Source of the DNA: JBEAOO01 sp041164825
Lineage (GTDB): Bacteria > Pseudomonadota > Gammaproteobacteria > Burkholderiales > Burkholderiaceae_C
DNA length: 30,486 bases
Direction: 5' to 3'
Assembly (NCBI GenBank): GCA_041164825.1
Contig: JBEAOO010000366.1
Location: 1 to 30,486, forward strand
This document shows positions 8,028-14,551 of the stretch, piece after piece (the stretch's first letter is position 1; each line of letters opens with the position of its first letter). The notes under the pieces are model-generated. The model did no database searches, had not been told where the DNA came from, and saw only the letters and a program-made list of their open reading frames with translations. A program made the translations under genes and the position numbers.

Positions 8028-10145
8028 ATGTCTTCTGTGCCGCTGCTGCGTCGCACCCTTGCCTCTTCCGCGTCTGCTGCTGCTTCTGCCGTTCCAGCGC
8101 GTCGTGTTGCCACGGTGCCGCATTGGGCGGGCCTCTCTGTGTTGCTGCTTGGGCTGTGGACGGGGGCGGCGAGTGCGCAGACCTACGCGACCGGCAGCGG
8201 CACGCTGGCCGCCACGTCAGAGGCCCCGGGCCGCGTCGGGCGGGTGGGCGAGATGCAAGGCCAGGTTTGGTGGTACGACACCGAGGCCCGCGAGTGGGCC
8301 GCGGCTGAGCGCAACCGGCCCTTGGTGCGCGGTGACCGCTTGTCCACCGAAGCCGGCGCCCGTGCTGAACTCACCGTCGGCTCGACGCTGCTGCGCATCG
8401 ACGGCGACACCGAGTTCACCTTCGAGGCGCTCGACGACAGCCGCGTGATGATCGAGGTGCTGCATGGCAGCGTGCAGCTGCACTTGCGCAATGCCGAAGC
8501 GGCCGATGAGTGGACGGTGCGCACGGCCGATGGCGAGGTGCAATTTGCCCGCACCGGCAGCTACCGCATTGACCAGCGCGACGGCAGCAGCCACGTCAGT
8601 GTGCAGTCGGGCGAAGCGCGTTTCGCCACGGCGGGCCTGACGCAAAGCGTGTTGGCCGGCCAGCGCGGTGAGTTTTGGCTCAATGGCAAAGGGCGCGGCG
8701 ACTACAGCCTGACTGAACCGCAGAACGACGCTTTCAGCGCCTGGGTGCAAACGCGCGAGCGGCTGATTGCACGCTCGGCTTCGGCCCAGCGCCTGCCGGC
8801 TGAGATGACGGGGGCGGACGACCTGGATCGTTATGGCGATTGGCGTCACGGCGGTGAGCACGGCGAGCTGTGGTTCCCGCGCGAGGTGCCGTCGGGCTGG
8901 GCGCCTTACAGCCAAGGCCAATGGCGCTGGGTGGCGCCCTGGGGCTGGACCTGGGTGGATGCCGCGCCCTGGGGTTTTGCGCCATTTCACTACGGCGCCT
9001 GGGTGCAGTGGCAGGGCCGCTGGGGCTGGGCGCCGGGCGCACGGGGCACGGCGCGGGCGGTGTTTTCGCCCGGCCTGGTGGTGTGGGGCAATCAGGGCGG
9101 GGTGAGTTTTTCGATCGATATTTTTGGCCGCCGCCAGGCGCCCACGCCAGGTTGGCGGCCGATGAACCCGCACGAGGTGCGGGTGATGCCGCCACCGCGC
9201 GCGGTGGTGGTGTCGCCGTTTCCTTACCCGCAGCCGCGCCGCGAGGACGATCGCCGCGGTGATCGCTGGCCAGATCGCCGCGACGACAACCGAGGCGGTG
9301 CCAACAACGGTGACCGGTGGCCCGATCGCAGCACCGAGCCGCGCCGTGTGGAGCCGCGCTACGAACCGCAGCGGCCGGATGCTCGCAATGAACAGCGCAA
9401 CGAGCCGCGCCCCTGGCTGTGGCCTTGTGTGGAGGCACAGCCACGCACGCCAACGCCGCGGGCCGACGCCCCGCGTGGTGATCAACCCCGCGCCGATCAG
9501 CCTCGCGCTGATCAACCGCGCATGGACAACCCGCGTGTCGACACGCCGCGGGTGGATCCGATGCGACGCGGTGAACGCGGCGAGCAGCGCCGGGAAGATT
9601 TGGGCAGCGGCCCGGCGCTGGGCCGGGGTTTCCCACCCGCAGTGACGAACGCCCCGGTGGCCGCTCCGACCCCTCGCGTGCAGCAGCAGCAGCAGCAGCA
9701 GCAGCCGGCGCCTGTGCTGGTGTCGCCGCAGCCCACGCAGCCGCCCGTGCTGCGCAGCAACCCGAACGCCGATCAGCCACGCGAGGACAACCGCGGTGGC
9801 CGCTTCCCGCGTGATCGTGGCAATGAGGGTGGCGGGGCATCACCCGCACCGGGCGGTGCGGCGTCGATGCCCAGCCGCGGCAGCGATGCCGGCCGGGTGT
9901 GGGGCGGGCCGCAGCGCGAGGTGGTGGCGGTGGGCAGCGCGCCGCAGCCGCGCCTGGAGCGACAACCGATGGGCGGGCCACGGGTGATGAACGACGCGCG
10001 GATCGAAGTACGCAATGAACCGCGCAACGTGGGCCTCACAGCCGGCTCAGAAGCCAACAACGCACGCAGCCCTGGCATCGGCAGCCGCAATGAGGACGAG
10101 TGGGCCAAGCGCCGCCGGGGCGGTGGCGACAACAACAACCACTGA
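8028..10145 (+). CDS. Secreted FecR/DUF6600-type protein with low-complexity C-terminus
   Basis: The reading frame is open from 7836, but the ATG at 8028 is preferred: AAAGG lies about 8 nt upstream and the protein (705 residues) then begins with a plausible signal peptide ending in GAASAQ (AxA-type cleavage near residue 47). A FecR-like beta domain follows (about 60-215: ARVGEMQGQVWWYDTE, GDRLSTEAGARAELTVGSTLLRID). Next is a tryptophan-rich block of the DUF6600 type (about 265-345: YGDWRHGGEHGELWFPREV, PWGWTWVDAAPWGFAPFHYG). The last 300 residues are Pro/Arg/Asp/Gln-rich, with six tandem D-x-P-R-x pentapeptides (DNA 9465-9554) and eight CAG codons in a row (9681-9704). Function is unknown; export and a cell-surface or matrix role are inferred. 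Confidence 0.85.
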   Translation: MSSVPLLRRTLASSASAAASAVPARRVATVPHWAGLSVLLLGLWTGAASAQTYATGSGTLAATSEAPGRVGRVGEMQGQVWWYDTEAREWAAAERNRPLVRGDRLSTEAGARAELTVGSTLLRIDGDTEFTFEALDDSRVMIEVLHGSVQLHLRNAEAADEWTVRTADGEVQFARTGSYRIDQRDGSSHVSVQSGEARFATAGLTQSVLAGQRGEFWLNGKGRGDYSLTEPQNDAFSAWVQTRERLIARSASAQRLPAEMTGADDLDRYGDWRHGGEHGELWFPREVPSGWAPYSQGQWRWVAPWGWTWVDAAPWGFAPFHYGAWVQWQGRWGWAPGARGTARAVFSPGLVVWGNQGGVSFSIDIFGRRQAPTPGWRPMNPHEVRVMPPPRAVVVSPFPYPQPRREDDRRGDRWPDRRDDNRGGANNGDRWPDRSTEPRRVEPRYEPQRPDARNEQRNEPRPWLWPCVEAQPRTPTPRADAPRGDQPRADQPRADQPRMDNPRVDTPRVDPMRRGERGEQRREDLGSGPALGRGFPPAVTNAPVAAPTPRVQQQQQQQQPAPVLVSPQPTQPPVLRSNPNADQPREDNRGGRFPRDRGNEGGGASPAPGGAASMPSRGSDAGRVWGGPQREVVAVGSAPQPRLERQPMGGPRVMNDARIEVRNEPRNVGLTAGSEANNARSPGIGSRNEDEWAKRRRGGGDNNNH
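9465..9554 (+). repeat. Tandem 15-bp coding repeats (D-x-P-R-x pentapeptide)
   Basis: Six consecutive 15-bp units start at 9465, 9480, 9495, 9510, 9525 and 9540 and encode DAPRG, DQPRA, DQPRA, DQPRM, DNPRV and DTPRV. The second to fourth units share most bases. The array lies in the disordered tail of the DUF6600-type protein and could change in number without shifting the frame. Confidence 0.8.
9681..9704 (+). repeat. (CAG)8 trinucleotide tract encoding poly-Gln
   Basis: Eight perfect CAG codons encode eight glutamines in the low-complexity tail of the DUF6600-type protein. A pure trinucleotide run is prone to replication slippage but keeps the reading frame. Confidence 0.9.
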
Positions 10146-10196
10146 GCGCAAGCGGCCGTGGCGGGTGCCGCGAACACAGCCCTGTGCCGCTGGTGT

Positions 10197-10916
10197 TCAG
10201 CGCTTGGGCAGCAGCGGCCGCAGCACCGGCCAGATGTTGGCCAGGATGGTAGGGTGGGCCTCGGCCTTGGGGTGGATGCGGTCGGCCTGGAACAACGCTT
10301 CGGCATTCGGCGCATCGGCCACGCCCTTGAACATGAAGGGTACGAGCGCGGCGCCCTCGGCCTGGGCCACCTGGGCAAACAGCCCGGCAAATTCTTGGCC
10401 GTAGCGGCGGCCATAGTTGGGCGGCAACTGCATGCCCACGATCACCACCTGCGCACCTGAAGTGCGGATGGACCGCGTGATGGCGGTGAGGTTGTCGTGC
10501 GTCATCGTCAGCGGCAGGCCGCGCAGCGCATCGTTGGCGCCCAGCTCCACCACCACCCAAGCAGGTTTGTGCGTGGTCAGCAGTGCAGCCAAGCGTGAGC
10601 GGCCACCCGAGGTGGTTTCGCCACTGATGCTGGCGTTCACGATGTTGATGCGGCCCAAGCCCTCGCTGCTCAGCCGCTGCGCCATCAAGGCCACCCAGCC
10701 GCTGCCGCGCGCCAGGCCGTACTCGGCCGACAGGCTGTCGCCCAACACCAGCACGGTGGCGGGGCCGCTGGCGGCAGATGGCGGCTTGGCCTTGCTCGCT
10801 GCTGGCGCAGCCTGGAGCCCTTGCGTGGCGCAGGCCAGCAGCAACAGGCTACAGTGCCCGAATACGCGCAACACCTTGCGCCGCCTTGCGGCACCCCACA
10901 CGCTCAACACCGTCAT
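10197..10916 (-). CDS. tesA: TesA-like SGNH esterase (arylesterase/thioesterase/lysophospholipase)
   Basis: This is a periplasmic or envelope GDSL/SGNH hydrolase acting on acyl esters or thioesters. It shows block I (VLVLGDSLSAEYGL, catalytic Ser), the block III Asn (ELGANDALRGLP) and the block V Asp-x-x-His (DRIHPKAEAHP). An N-terminal hydrophobic stretch (VLRVFGHCSLLLLACATQG) is an export signal; LLAC could be a lipobox, but cleavage after LQA is also possible. From the ATG at 10916 the protein has 239 residues. In-frame GTG codons, including one 14 codons in, are alternative starts. It is divergent from the YbbA-like ATPase, as tesA and ybbA are in E. coli; here the two annotated starts overlap. 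Confidence 0.9.
   Translation of the reverse strand: MTVLSVWGAARRRKVLRVFGHCSLLLLACATQGLQAAPAASKAKPPSAASGPATVLVLGDSLSAEYGLARGSGWVALMAQRLSSEGLGRINIVNASISGETTSGGRSRLAALLTTHKPAWVVVELGANDALRGLPLTMTHDNLTAITRSIRTSGAQVVIVGMQLPPNYGRRYGQEFAGLFAQVAQAEGAALVPFMFKGVADAPNAEALFQADRIHPKAEAHPTILANIWPVLRPLLPKR
10850..10855 (+). promoter_or_regulatory. Possible -10 element for the YbbA-like gene
   Basis: TACAGT lies 60 bp before the ATG at 10915, inside the tesA coding region. A TTGCGT at 10821 is too far away (23-bp spacer) to be a good -35. Because the two genes share their start codons, any promoter for the ATPase must lie within tesA. Weak evidence. Confidence 0.25.
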
Positions 10917-11607
10917 GTCTGAACCCATTGTTTCGGTCAACCACGTCACCAAGCAGGTGCAAGACGCCACCGGCACGCTGACCATCTTGCACGACATTGC
11001 TTTCACGCTGCAGGCGCGTGAATCAGCAGCGATTGTCGGCGCCTCAGGCTCAGGCAAAAGCACGTTGTTGGCCTTGATTGCGGGCCTCGACACACCGAGC
11101 AGCGGCACCGTCTGCATCGCCGGGCAAGACATTTTTGCGCTCGACGAAGATGCGCGTGCAGCCTTGCGTGCTCAACAGATGGGGTTCGTGTTCCAAAGTT
11201 TCCAGCTCTTGGGCAACCTGACTGCGTTGGAAAACGTGATGCTGCCGCTGGAACTGCAGGGCCGCAGCGATGCCCGCGCCCTGGCCACCGAGATGCTGGG
11301 CCGCGTGGGCCTGGGTGAGCGCCTGCGGCATTACCCCAAGCTGCTCTCGGGCGGTGAACAGCAGCGTGTGGCGCTGGCCCGTGCCTTCGTGATGCGCCCA
11401 GCCGTGTTGCTGGCCGATGAGCCCACCGGCAGCCTCGATTTCGCTACCGGTGAGACGGTGATGCAGCTGATGTTCGAGCTCAACCGCGAGGCCGGCACGA
11501 CGCTGATTTTGGTCACGCACGACCGCAGCATCGCGCAGCGCTGCGACCGGCAACTGCAGATCGAGGCGGGACGCTTGTTGCCCGAGGCGAGCGCGCTGGT
11601 GGCCTGA
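10915..11607 (+). CDS. ABC transporter ATP-binding protein, YbbA/LolD-like
   Basis: This 230-residue ATPase belongs to the LolD/MacB/YbbA group, which powers FtsX-like permeases in lipoprotein, lipid or peptide handling at the inner membrane. It has Walker A GASGSGKST, a Q-loop (GFVFQSFQLL), signature LLSGGEQQRVALARAF, Walker B VLLADEPTGSLD and an H-loop (LILVTHD). The ATG at 10915 overlaps the divergent tesA start. The frame is open further upstream, but that part is antisense to tesA and not conserved-looking. YbbA normally pairs with the permease YbbP; no permease follows here, only a composite repeat and then genes on the other strand. The partner must be encoded elsewhere or is lost. Confidence 0.9.
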   Translation: MSEPIVSVNHVTKQVQDATGTLTILHDIAFTLQARESAAIVGASGSGKSTLLALIAGLDTPSSGTVCIAGQDIFALDEDARAALRAQQMGFVFQSFQLLGNLTALENVMLPLELQGRSDARALATEMLGRVGLGERLRHYPKLLSGGEQQRVALARAFVMRPAVLLADEPTGSLDFATGETVMQLMFELNREAGTTLILVTHDRSIAQRCDRQLQIEAGRLLPEASALVA

Positions 11608-11730
11608 TCCACCTTCGCGCTCGCGGCCATTCAACGTGCTGCGGGCGGCAAGGGTCTTTGTCGCCAGATGGCCTTGCTTGGCCTGAGGCTGCTTCTCGTT
11701 CGACGGTCGCCCGTTCAACGGTCTGCGCAA

Positions 11731-11835
11731 GGGCGGCGATGGGCCGGGCCGATGTGCTCCGTGTCCTCCTGGTCCTCCCTTCGGTCGAACCATTCCCCCT
11801 TTACCTGCGCAAATCGGCCCGGCCCATCACCGCCC
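11731..11835 (-). repeat. T2 hairpin element B1
   Basis: The 27-nt arms (11731-11757, starting GGGCGGCGATGGGCC; 11809-11835) are complementary except for two positions, one of them the G/A pair in GTGC versus GCAA. The 51-nt core (11758-11808) reads on the minus strand as GCAGGTAAAGGGGGA … GGAGGACACGGA and nearly equals the core of element A2. Confidence 0.88.
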
Positions 11836-11883
11836 CACCATCACCGTGGCGTGCGTCGTCGACTCATGCAACCGTCGGTTCAG

Positions 11884-11979
11884 GGAGCGCTGTGCCGCAT
11901 TCGCTTTGCGCAGGTAAAGGGGGAGCCGGCCGCAGGCCGGCGGTGGACACGTAGCAATGCGGATGCGGCACAGCGCTCC
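11884..11979 (+). repeat. T1 hairpin element B2
   Basis: The 26-nt arms (11884-11909 and 11954-11979) pair with one T/G wobble and one T/T mismatch. The 44-nt core has the GCCGGCC-GCA-GGCCGGC inner hairpin and differs from the A1 core at about three positions. Total length (96 nt) equals that of A1. Confidence 0.9.
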
Positions 11980-12102
11980 GAGCGCCAACCGCGGGATGAA
12001 TTTTCCTCAGTGCCAAGGGCCGAACCTGTTGCCCGGGGCGAATATCTGCGTTTGAACCCAAACCTGCATGTCAGCGCGCCGCAAAGCGCGCCCGTTCAGA
12101 CG

Positions 12103-12128
12103 AAAAAAGAGCACCCTCGGGTGCTCTT
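12103..12128 (-). terminator. Intrinsic terminator of the selO–parvulin operon
   Basis: On the minus strand, GAGCACC and GGTGCTC pair around a CGAG tetraloop and run into TTTTTT (six A on the + strand at 12103-12108). It lies 37 bp after the parvulin stop and is the clearest terminator for the minus-strand cluster. Confidence 0.88.
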
Positions 12129-12164
12129 GTTGTGGGCGCGGCGGGTGGCCGCAACCGGGCGCAC

Positions 12165-12980
12165 TCACTGCATGCTGCTGAACTTGTAGTCGGTCTTGGC
12201 CTTGACGCGGATCTCGTCGCGGAAGGCGGTCATCTTCTTTTGCGACAGCTGCTGCTGGATCTGGCCCTTGACCTCGTCCAGCGCGGGCACTTGCGCCGAG
12301 CGCGTGTCTTCGAGCTTGATGATGTGGAAGCCGAATTGGCTCTTCACCGGTTCTTGGGTGAACTCACCCTTTTGCAGCTTCACCATGGCTTGCGAGAACT
12401 CAGGCACGTAGGCGCTGGGGTTGGCGAAGTCGAGGTCGCCGCCGTTTTCGCCCGAGCCCGGGTCTTTGCTGAACTTCTTGGCCAAGTCCTCAAACTTGGC
12501 GCCGCCCTTGATCTGCGCGATCAGCGACTTGGCTTCGTCTTCGGTGGGCACCAGGATGTGGCGCGCGCGGTATTCGGTGCCGCCGGACTGGCCCTTGAAC
12601 TTGTCGTACTCGGCCTGGACCTCAGCGTCGGTGACCGGGTTTTTCTTTTGGTAGTCGGCAAACAGCTCGCGGATCAGCAGCGTTTGGCGCGCGAACTCCA
12701 TTTGCGCCTTGTACTCGGGCGAGGCGGCCACACCGCGGCGCTCGGCTTCTTGCATGAACATCTCGCGCAGCACGACTTCGTCGCGCACTTGCTGCTCCAA
12801 CTCCGGCGAGCGGGCTTGGCCTTGGCGCGTGGCTTGGGCCATCAGCGCTTCCACGCGGGTCTTGGGCACGGCTTTGCCGTTGACGATGGCCACGTTCTGG
12901 GCCTGGGCCGCGAAAGGCGAGGCCAGCGTGGCAGACAACACGGCCAGCGTGACGCAGTGGGCCAGGGACAGCTTCTTCAT
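12165..12980 (-). CDS. Periplasmic parvulin-type peptidyl-prolyl cis-trans isomerase
   Basis: This 271-residue PpiC/SurA/PrsA-family foldase catalyses prolyl isomerisation in exported proteins. The ATG at 12980 gives a basic start (MKKLSLAHC), a hydrophobic core and a signal peptidase site at AAQAQ-N (about residues 27-29). An N-terminal SurA-like helical part is followed by one rotamase domain (about 140-235) with RARHILV, FSKDPGSGENGGDLDF and KSQFGFHIIKLED. The frame extends upstream but lacks a signal peptide there. It is the last gene of the selO-msrB-yciB-bolA cluster, separated from bolA by 126 bp that carry a triple direct repeat, and is followed by a strong terminator. Confidence 0.94.
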   Translation of the reverse strand: MKKLSLAHCVTLAVLSATLASPFAAQAQNVAIVNGKAVPKTRVEALMAQATRQGQARSPELEQQVRDEVVLREMFMQEAERRGVAASPEYKAQMEFARQTLLIRELFADYQKKNPVTDAEVQAEYDKFKGQSGGTEYRARHILVPTEDEAKSLIAQIKGGAKFEDLAKKFSKDPGSGENGGDLDFANPSAYVPEFSQAMVKLQKGEFTQEPVKSQFGFHIIKLEDTRSAQVPALDEVKGQIQQQLSQKKMTAFRDEIRVKAKTDYKFSSMQ

Positions 12981-13082
12981 GGTGAACCTTTGGAACAGAA
13001 CAGGGGAATGTTGGAGGGAGGGCAGGGCGCGGCCTCGGGGCCTGCCGCTGCGGTGGGGCGACGTGCCCCGGGTTGACGCAGA

Positions 13083-13111
13083 AATCAAGCGGGAATCAAG
13101 TGCGAATCAAG
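13083..13111 (-). repeat. Three 7-bp direct repeats with 11-bp period (possible operator)
   Basis: AATCAAG occurs at 13083, 13094 and 13105; on the minus strand this is CTTGATT three times, one helical turn apart. The first copy in minus-strand order covers the bolA stop codon, and the set lies about 100 bp upstream of the parvulin start. It could bind a regulator or be a chance tandem duplication. Confidence 0.45.
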
Positions 13112-13376
13112 CTTCGCCCGGTGCCCGCGCGTCGATGGCCAAGGCATGGATCCCTTGCACCATCAACGCGTTCAAAGAATCATAAACGAGGCGATGCCGC
13201 GCCACCCGGTTGAGCCCGGTGAAGCGGGCGCTGCGCACGCGCACGGTGTAGTGGCCGCCTTCGCGCGCACCGGCATGGCCAGCGTGCAGGTGGCTGTCGT
13301 CTTGCACCTCCAATTGCTCGGGCTGCAGTGCGGCGCGCAGCAGGGTGTCGATTTGATCGGTGGAGACGGCGGCCAT
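13107..13376 (-). CDS. bolA: BolA family protein
   Basis: The 89-residue protein has the BolA fold. BolA/IbaG proteins bind monothiol glutaredoxins and Fe-S clusters and influence cell shape and stress gene expression. Family features include the N-terminal helix (MAAVSTDQIDTLLRAAL), the central DDSHLHAGH stretch with conserved His residues, the strand HYTVRVRSARFTGLNRVARHR and the terminal helix-strand LVYDSLNALMVQGIHALAIDAR. It starts 10 bp after the yciB stop, so the two are probably co-transcribed. The yciB-bolA-parvulin order recurs in Burkholderiales. Confidence 0.95.
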   Translation of the reverse strand: MAAVSTDQIDTLLRAALQPEQLEVQDDSHLHAGHAGAREGGHYTVRVRSARFTGLNRVARHRLVYDSLNALMVQGIHALAIDARAPGEA

Positions 13377-13386
13377 GGCGGTGTGC

Positions 13387-14037
13387 TTATTGCGGGTCGT
13401 TGGCGGCGGGTTTGTCGCCCGCCTCGGGTTGGATGTGTTTGCTCAGGTACAGGCCCTGGCCGAGCGTGAACACCAGCATCAAACCCATGCCGCCAAACAG
13501 CTTGAAGTTGACCCAGGTGTCGGTGGAAAAGCTGTAGGCCACGTAGAGGTTGAGCAGGCCCATGAAGGCGAAAAACGCCACCCAGGCAAAGCTCAGCCGC
13601 TGCCACACGGGCTTGGGCAACTCCAGTTGGTCGCCCATCAGCTTTTGCAGCAGGTTTTTGCCAAACCAGGCTTGGCTGACCCAGAAGGCCAGGCCCATCA
13701 CCCAGTACAGCACGCTGGGCTTCCACTTGATGAAGTTCTCGTTGTGGAACCACACGCTCAAGCCGCCCAGCACCGTGACCAGCGCCAAGCTGACCCAGAG
13801 CATCACATCAATCTTTTTGCCACGCGCCAGCAAGATGATGATTTGCGCCACGGTGGCGACGATCACCACCAGCGTGGACAGCAGCACCGGCGCTTCCGTG
13901 GGGCTGACCACGCCGCCCGAGACCAGCGCGCCGAAGTGTTCGGTGGCGAAGTTGGACGCCCACTCCTTGTGACCTTCGGCGTACTTGAAGGTCACGAAAA
14001 ACAGCAGGATGGGCAGGAAGTCGAGGAGCAGTTTCAT
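13387..14037 (-). CDS. yciB: Inner-membrane septation protein A (YciB/IspZ)
   Basis: YciB is a multi-pass inner-membrane protein linked to envelope synthesis and septation. The 216-residue product starts with the typical MKLLLDFLPILLFFVTFKYAEG and has five hydrophobic segments (about 3-20, 50-70, 77-95, 107-125 and 150-205 as two). The segment WKPSVLYWVMGLAFWVSQAW and the late FSTDTWVNFKLFGGMGLMLVF are family-typical. The C-terminal tail is polar (KPAANDPQ). It lies between msrB (67-bp gap) and bolA (10-bp gap). Confidence 0.95.
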   Translation of the reverse strand: MKLLLDFLPILLFFVTFKYAEGHKEWASNFATEHFGALVSGGVVSPTEAPVLLSTLVVIVATVAQIIILLARGKKIDVMLWVSLALVTVLGGLSVWFHNENFIKWKPSVLYWVMGLAFWVSQAWFGKNLLQKLMGDQLELPKPVWQRLSFAWVAFFAFMGLLNLYVAYSFSTDTWVNFKLFGGMGLMLVFTLGQGLYLSKHIQPEAGDKPAANDPQ

Positions 14038-14104
14038 CGGGGGCAGGGTGGCAGCGTCCCCGCATTTTCACCGCAAAGCGCGTCGGCGCCGTGAGGCAGG
14101 TGTT

Positions 14105-14551
14105 TCAGTCCGCTTTGGCGCCGGGATTGACGCCGGTGTCGGGTGCGAAATCGATCGAGGCGGAGTTGATGCAAAAGCGCTCGCCGGTGGGCGCCGGGCC
14201 GTCTTCGAACACATGGCCCAGGTGGGCGTCGCAGCGGCTGCAGCGCACTTCCACGCGCACCATGCCGTGGCTGCGGTCGACGATGCGGTCCACCGCCTCG
14301 GGGGCCAACGCCTGCGAGTAGCTGGGCCAGCCGCAGCCGGCATCAAACTTGGTGGCCGACTCGAACAGCGGCGCGCCGCAGCAAACGCAGTTGTAGTGGC
14401 CCTCGGCCCAATGGTCCCAGTAGGCGCCGCTGAAGGCGCGCTCGGTGCCAGCCTGGCGGGCGACTTGGTACTGCACCGGGTCGAGTTGCTCGCGCCATTC
14501 GGCGTCGGACTTGTGAACCTTGGGGGCGGAAGGTTGGCTTGAATCGCTCAT
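14105..14551 (-). CDS. msrB: Peptide methionine-R-sulfoxide reductase MsrB
   Basis: MsrB reduces methionine-R-sulfoxide in proteins using thioredoxin. The 148-residue protein has two CxxC zinc pairs (Cys55/Cys58 in CVCC, Cys104/Cys107 in CSRC), the GCGWPSY motif (72-78) and the catalytic cysteine in RFCINSAS (Cys127). The ATG at 14551 is chosen because it overlaps the selO stop (ATGA), which suggests coupling, and it gives a normal N-terminus. The frame also contains an upstream ATG, but that lies inside selO. Confidence 0.96.
   Translation of the reverse strand: MSDSSQPSAPKVHKSDAEWREQLDPVQYQVARQAGTERAFSGAYWDHWAEGHYNCVCCGAPLFESATKFDAGCGWPSYSQALAPEAVDRIVDRSHGMVRVEVRCSRCDAHLGHVFEDGPAPTGERFCINSASIDFAPDTGVNPGAKAD

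Larger units (their letters stand above)
11693..12014. repeat. Composite double-hairpin repeat, copy B
   Basis: The order is flank (TTCTCGTTCGACG…CTGCGCAA), T2 hairpin (11731-11835), linker (CACCGTGGCGTGCGTCG…CATGC…CGGTTCAG), T1 hairpin (11884-11979) and flank (GCGCCAACC…GATGAATT…CTCAG). The reverse complement of copy C has the same order with recognisable similarity in linker and outer flanks. The copy fills most of the 557-bp gap between the convergent YbbA-like and parvulin genes. I see nothing else in 11608-11692 or in 12015-12102 before the terminator. Confidence 0.87.

Noticed and set aside
10417..10914. 166-codon upstream extension of the YbbA-like ATPase
   Set aside because: The extension is antisense to tesA and unlike ABC ATPases; the ATG at 10915 gives a normal N-terminus.
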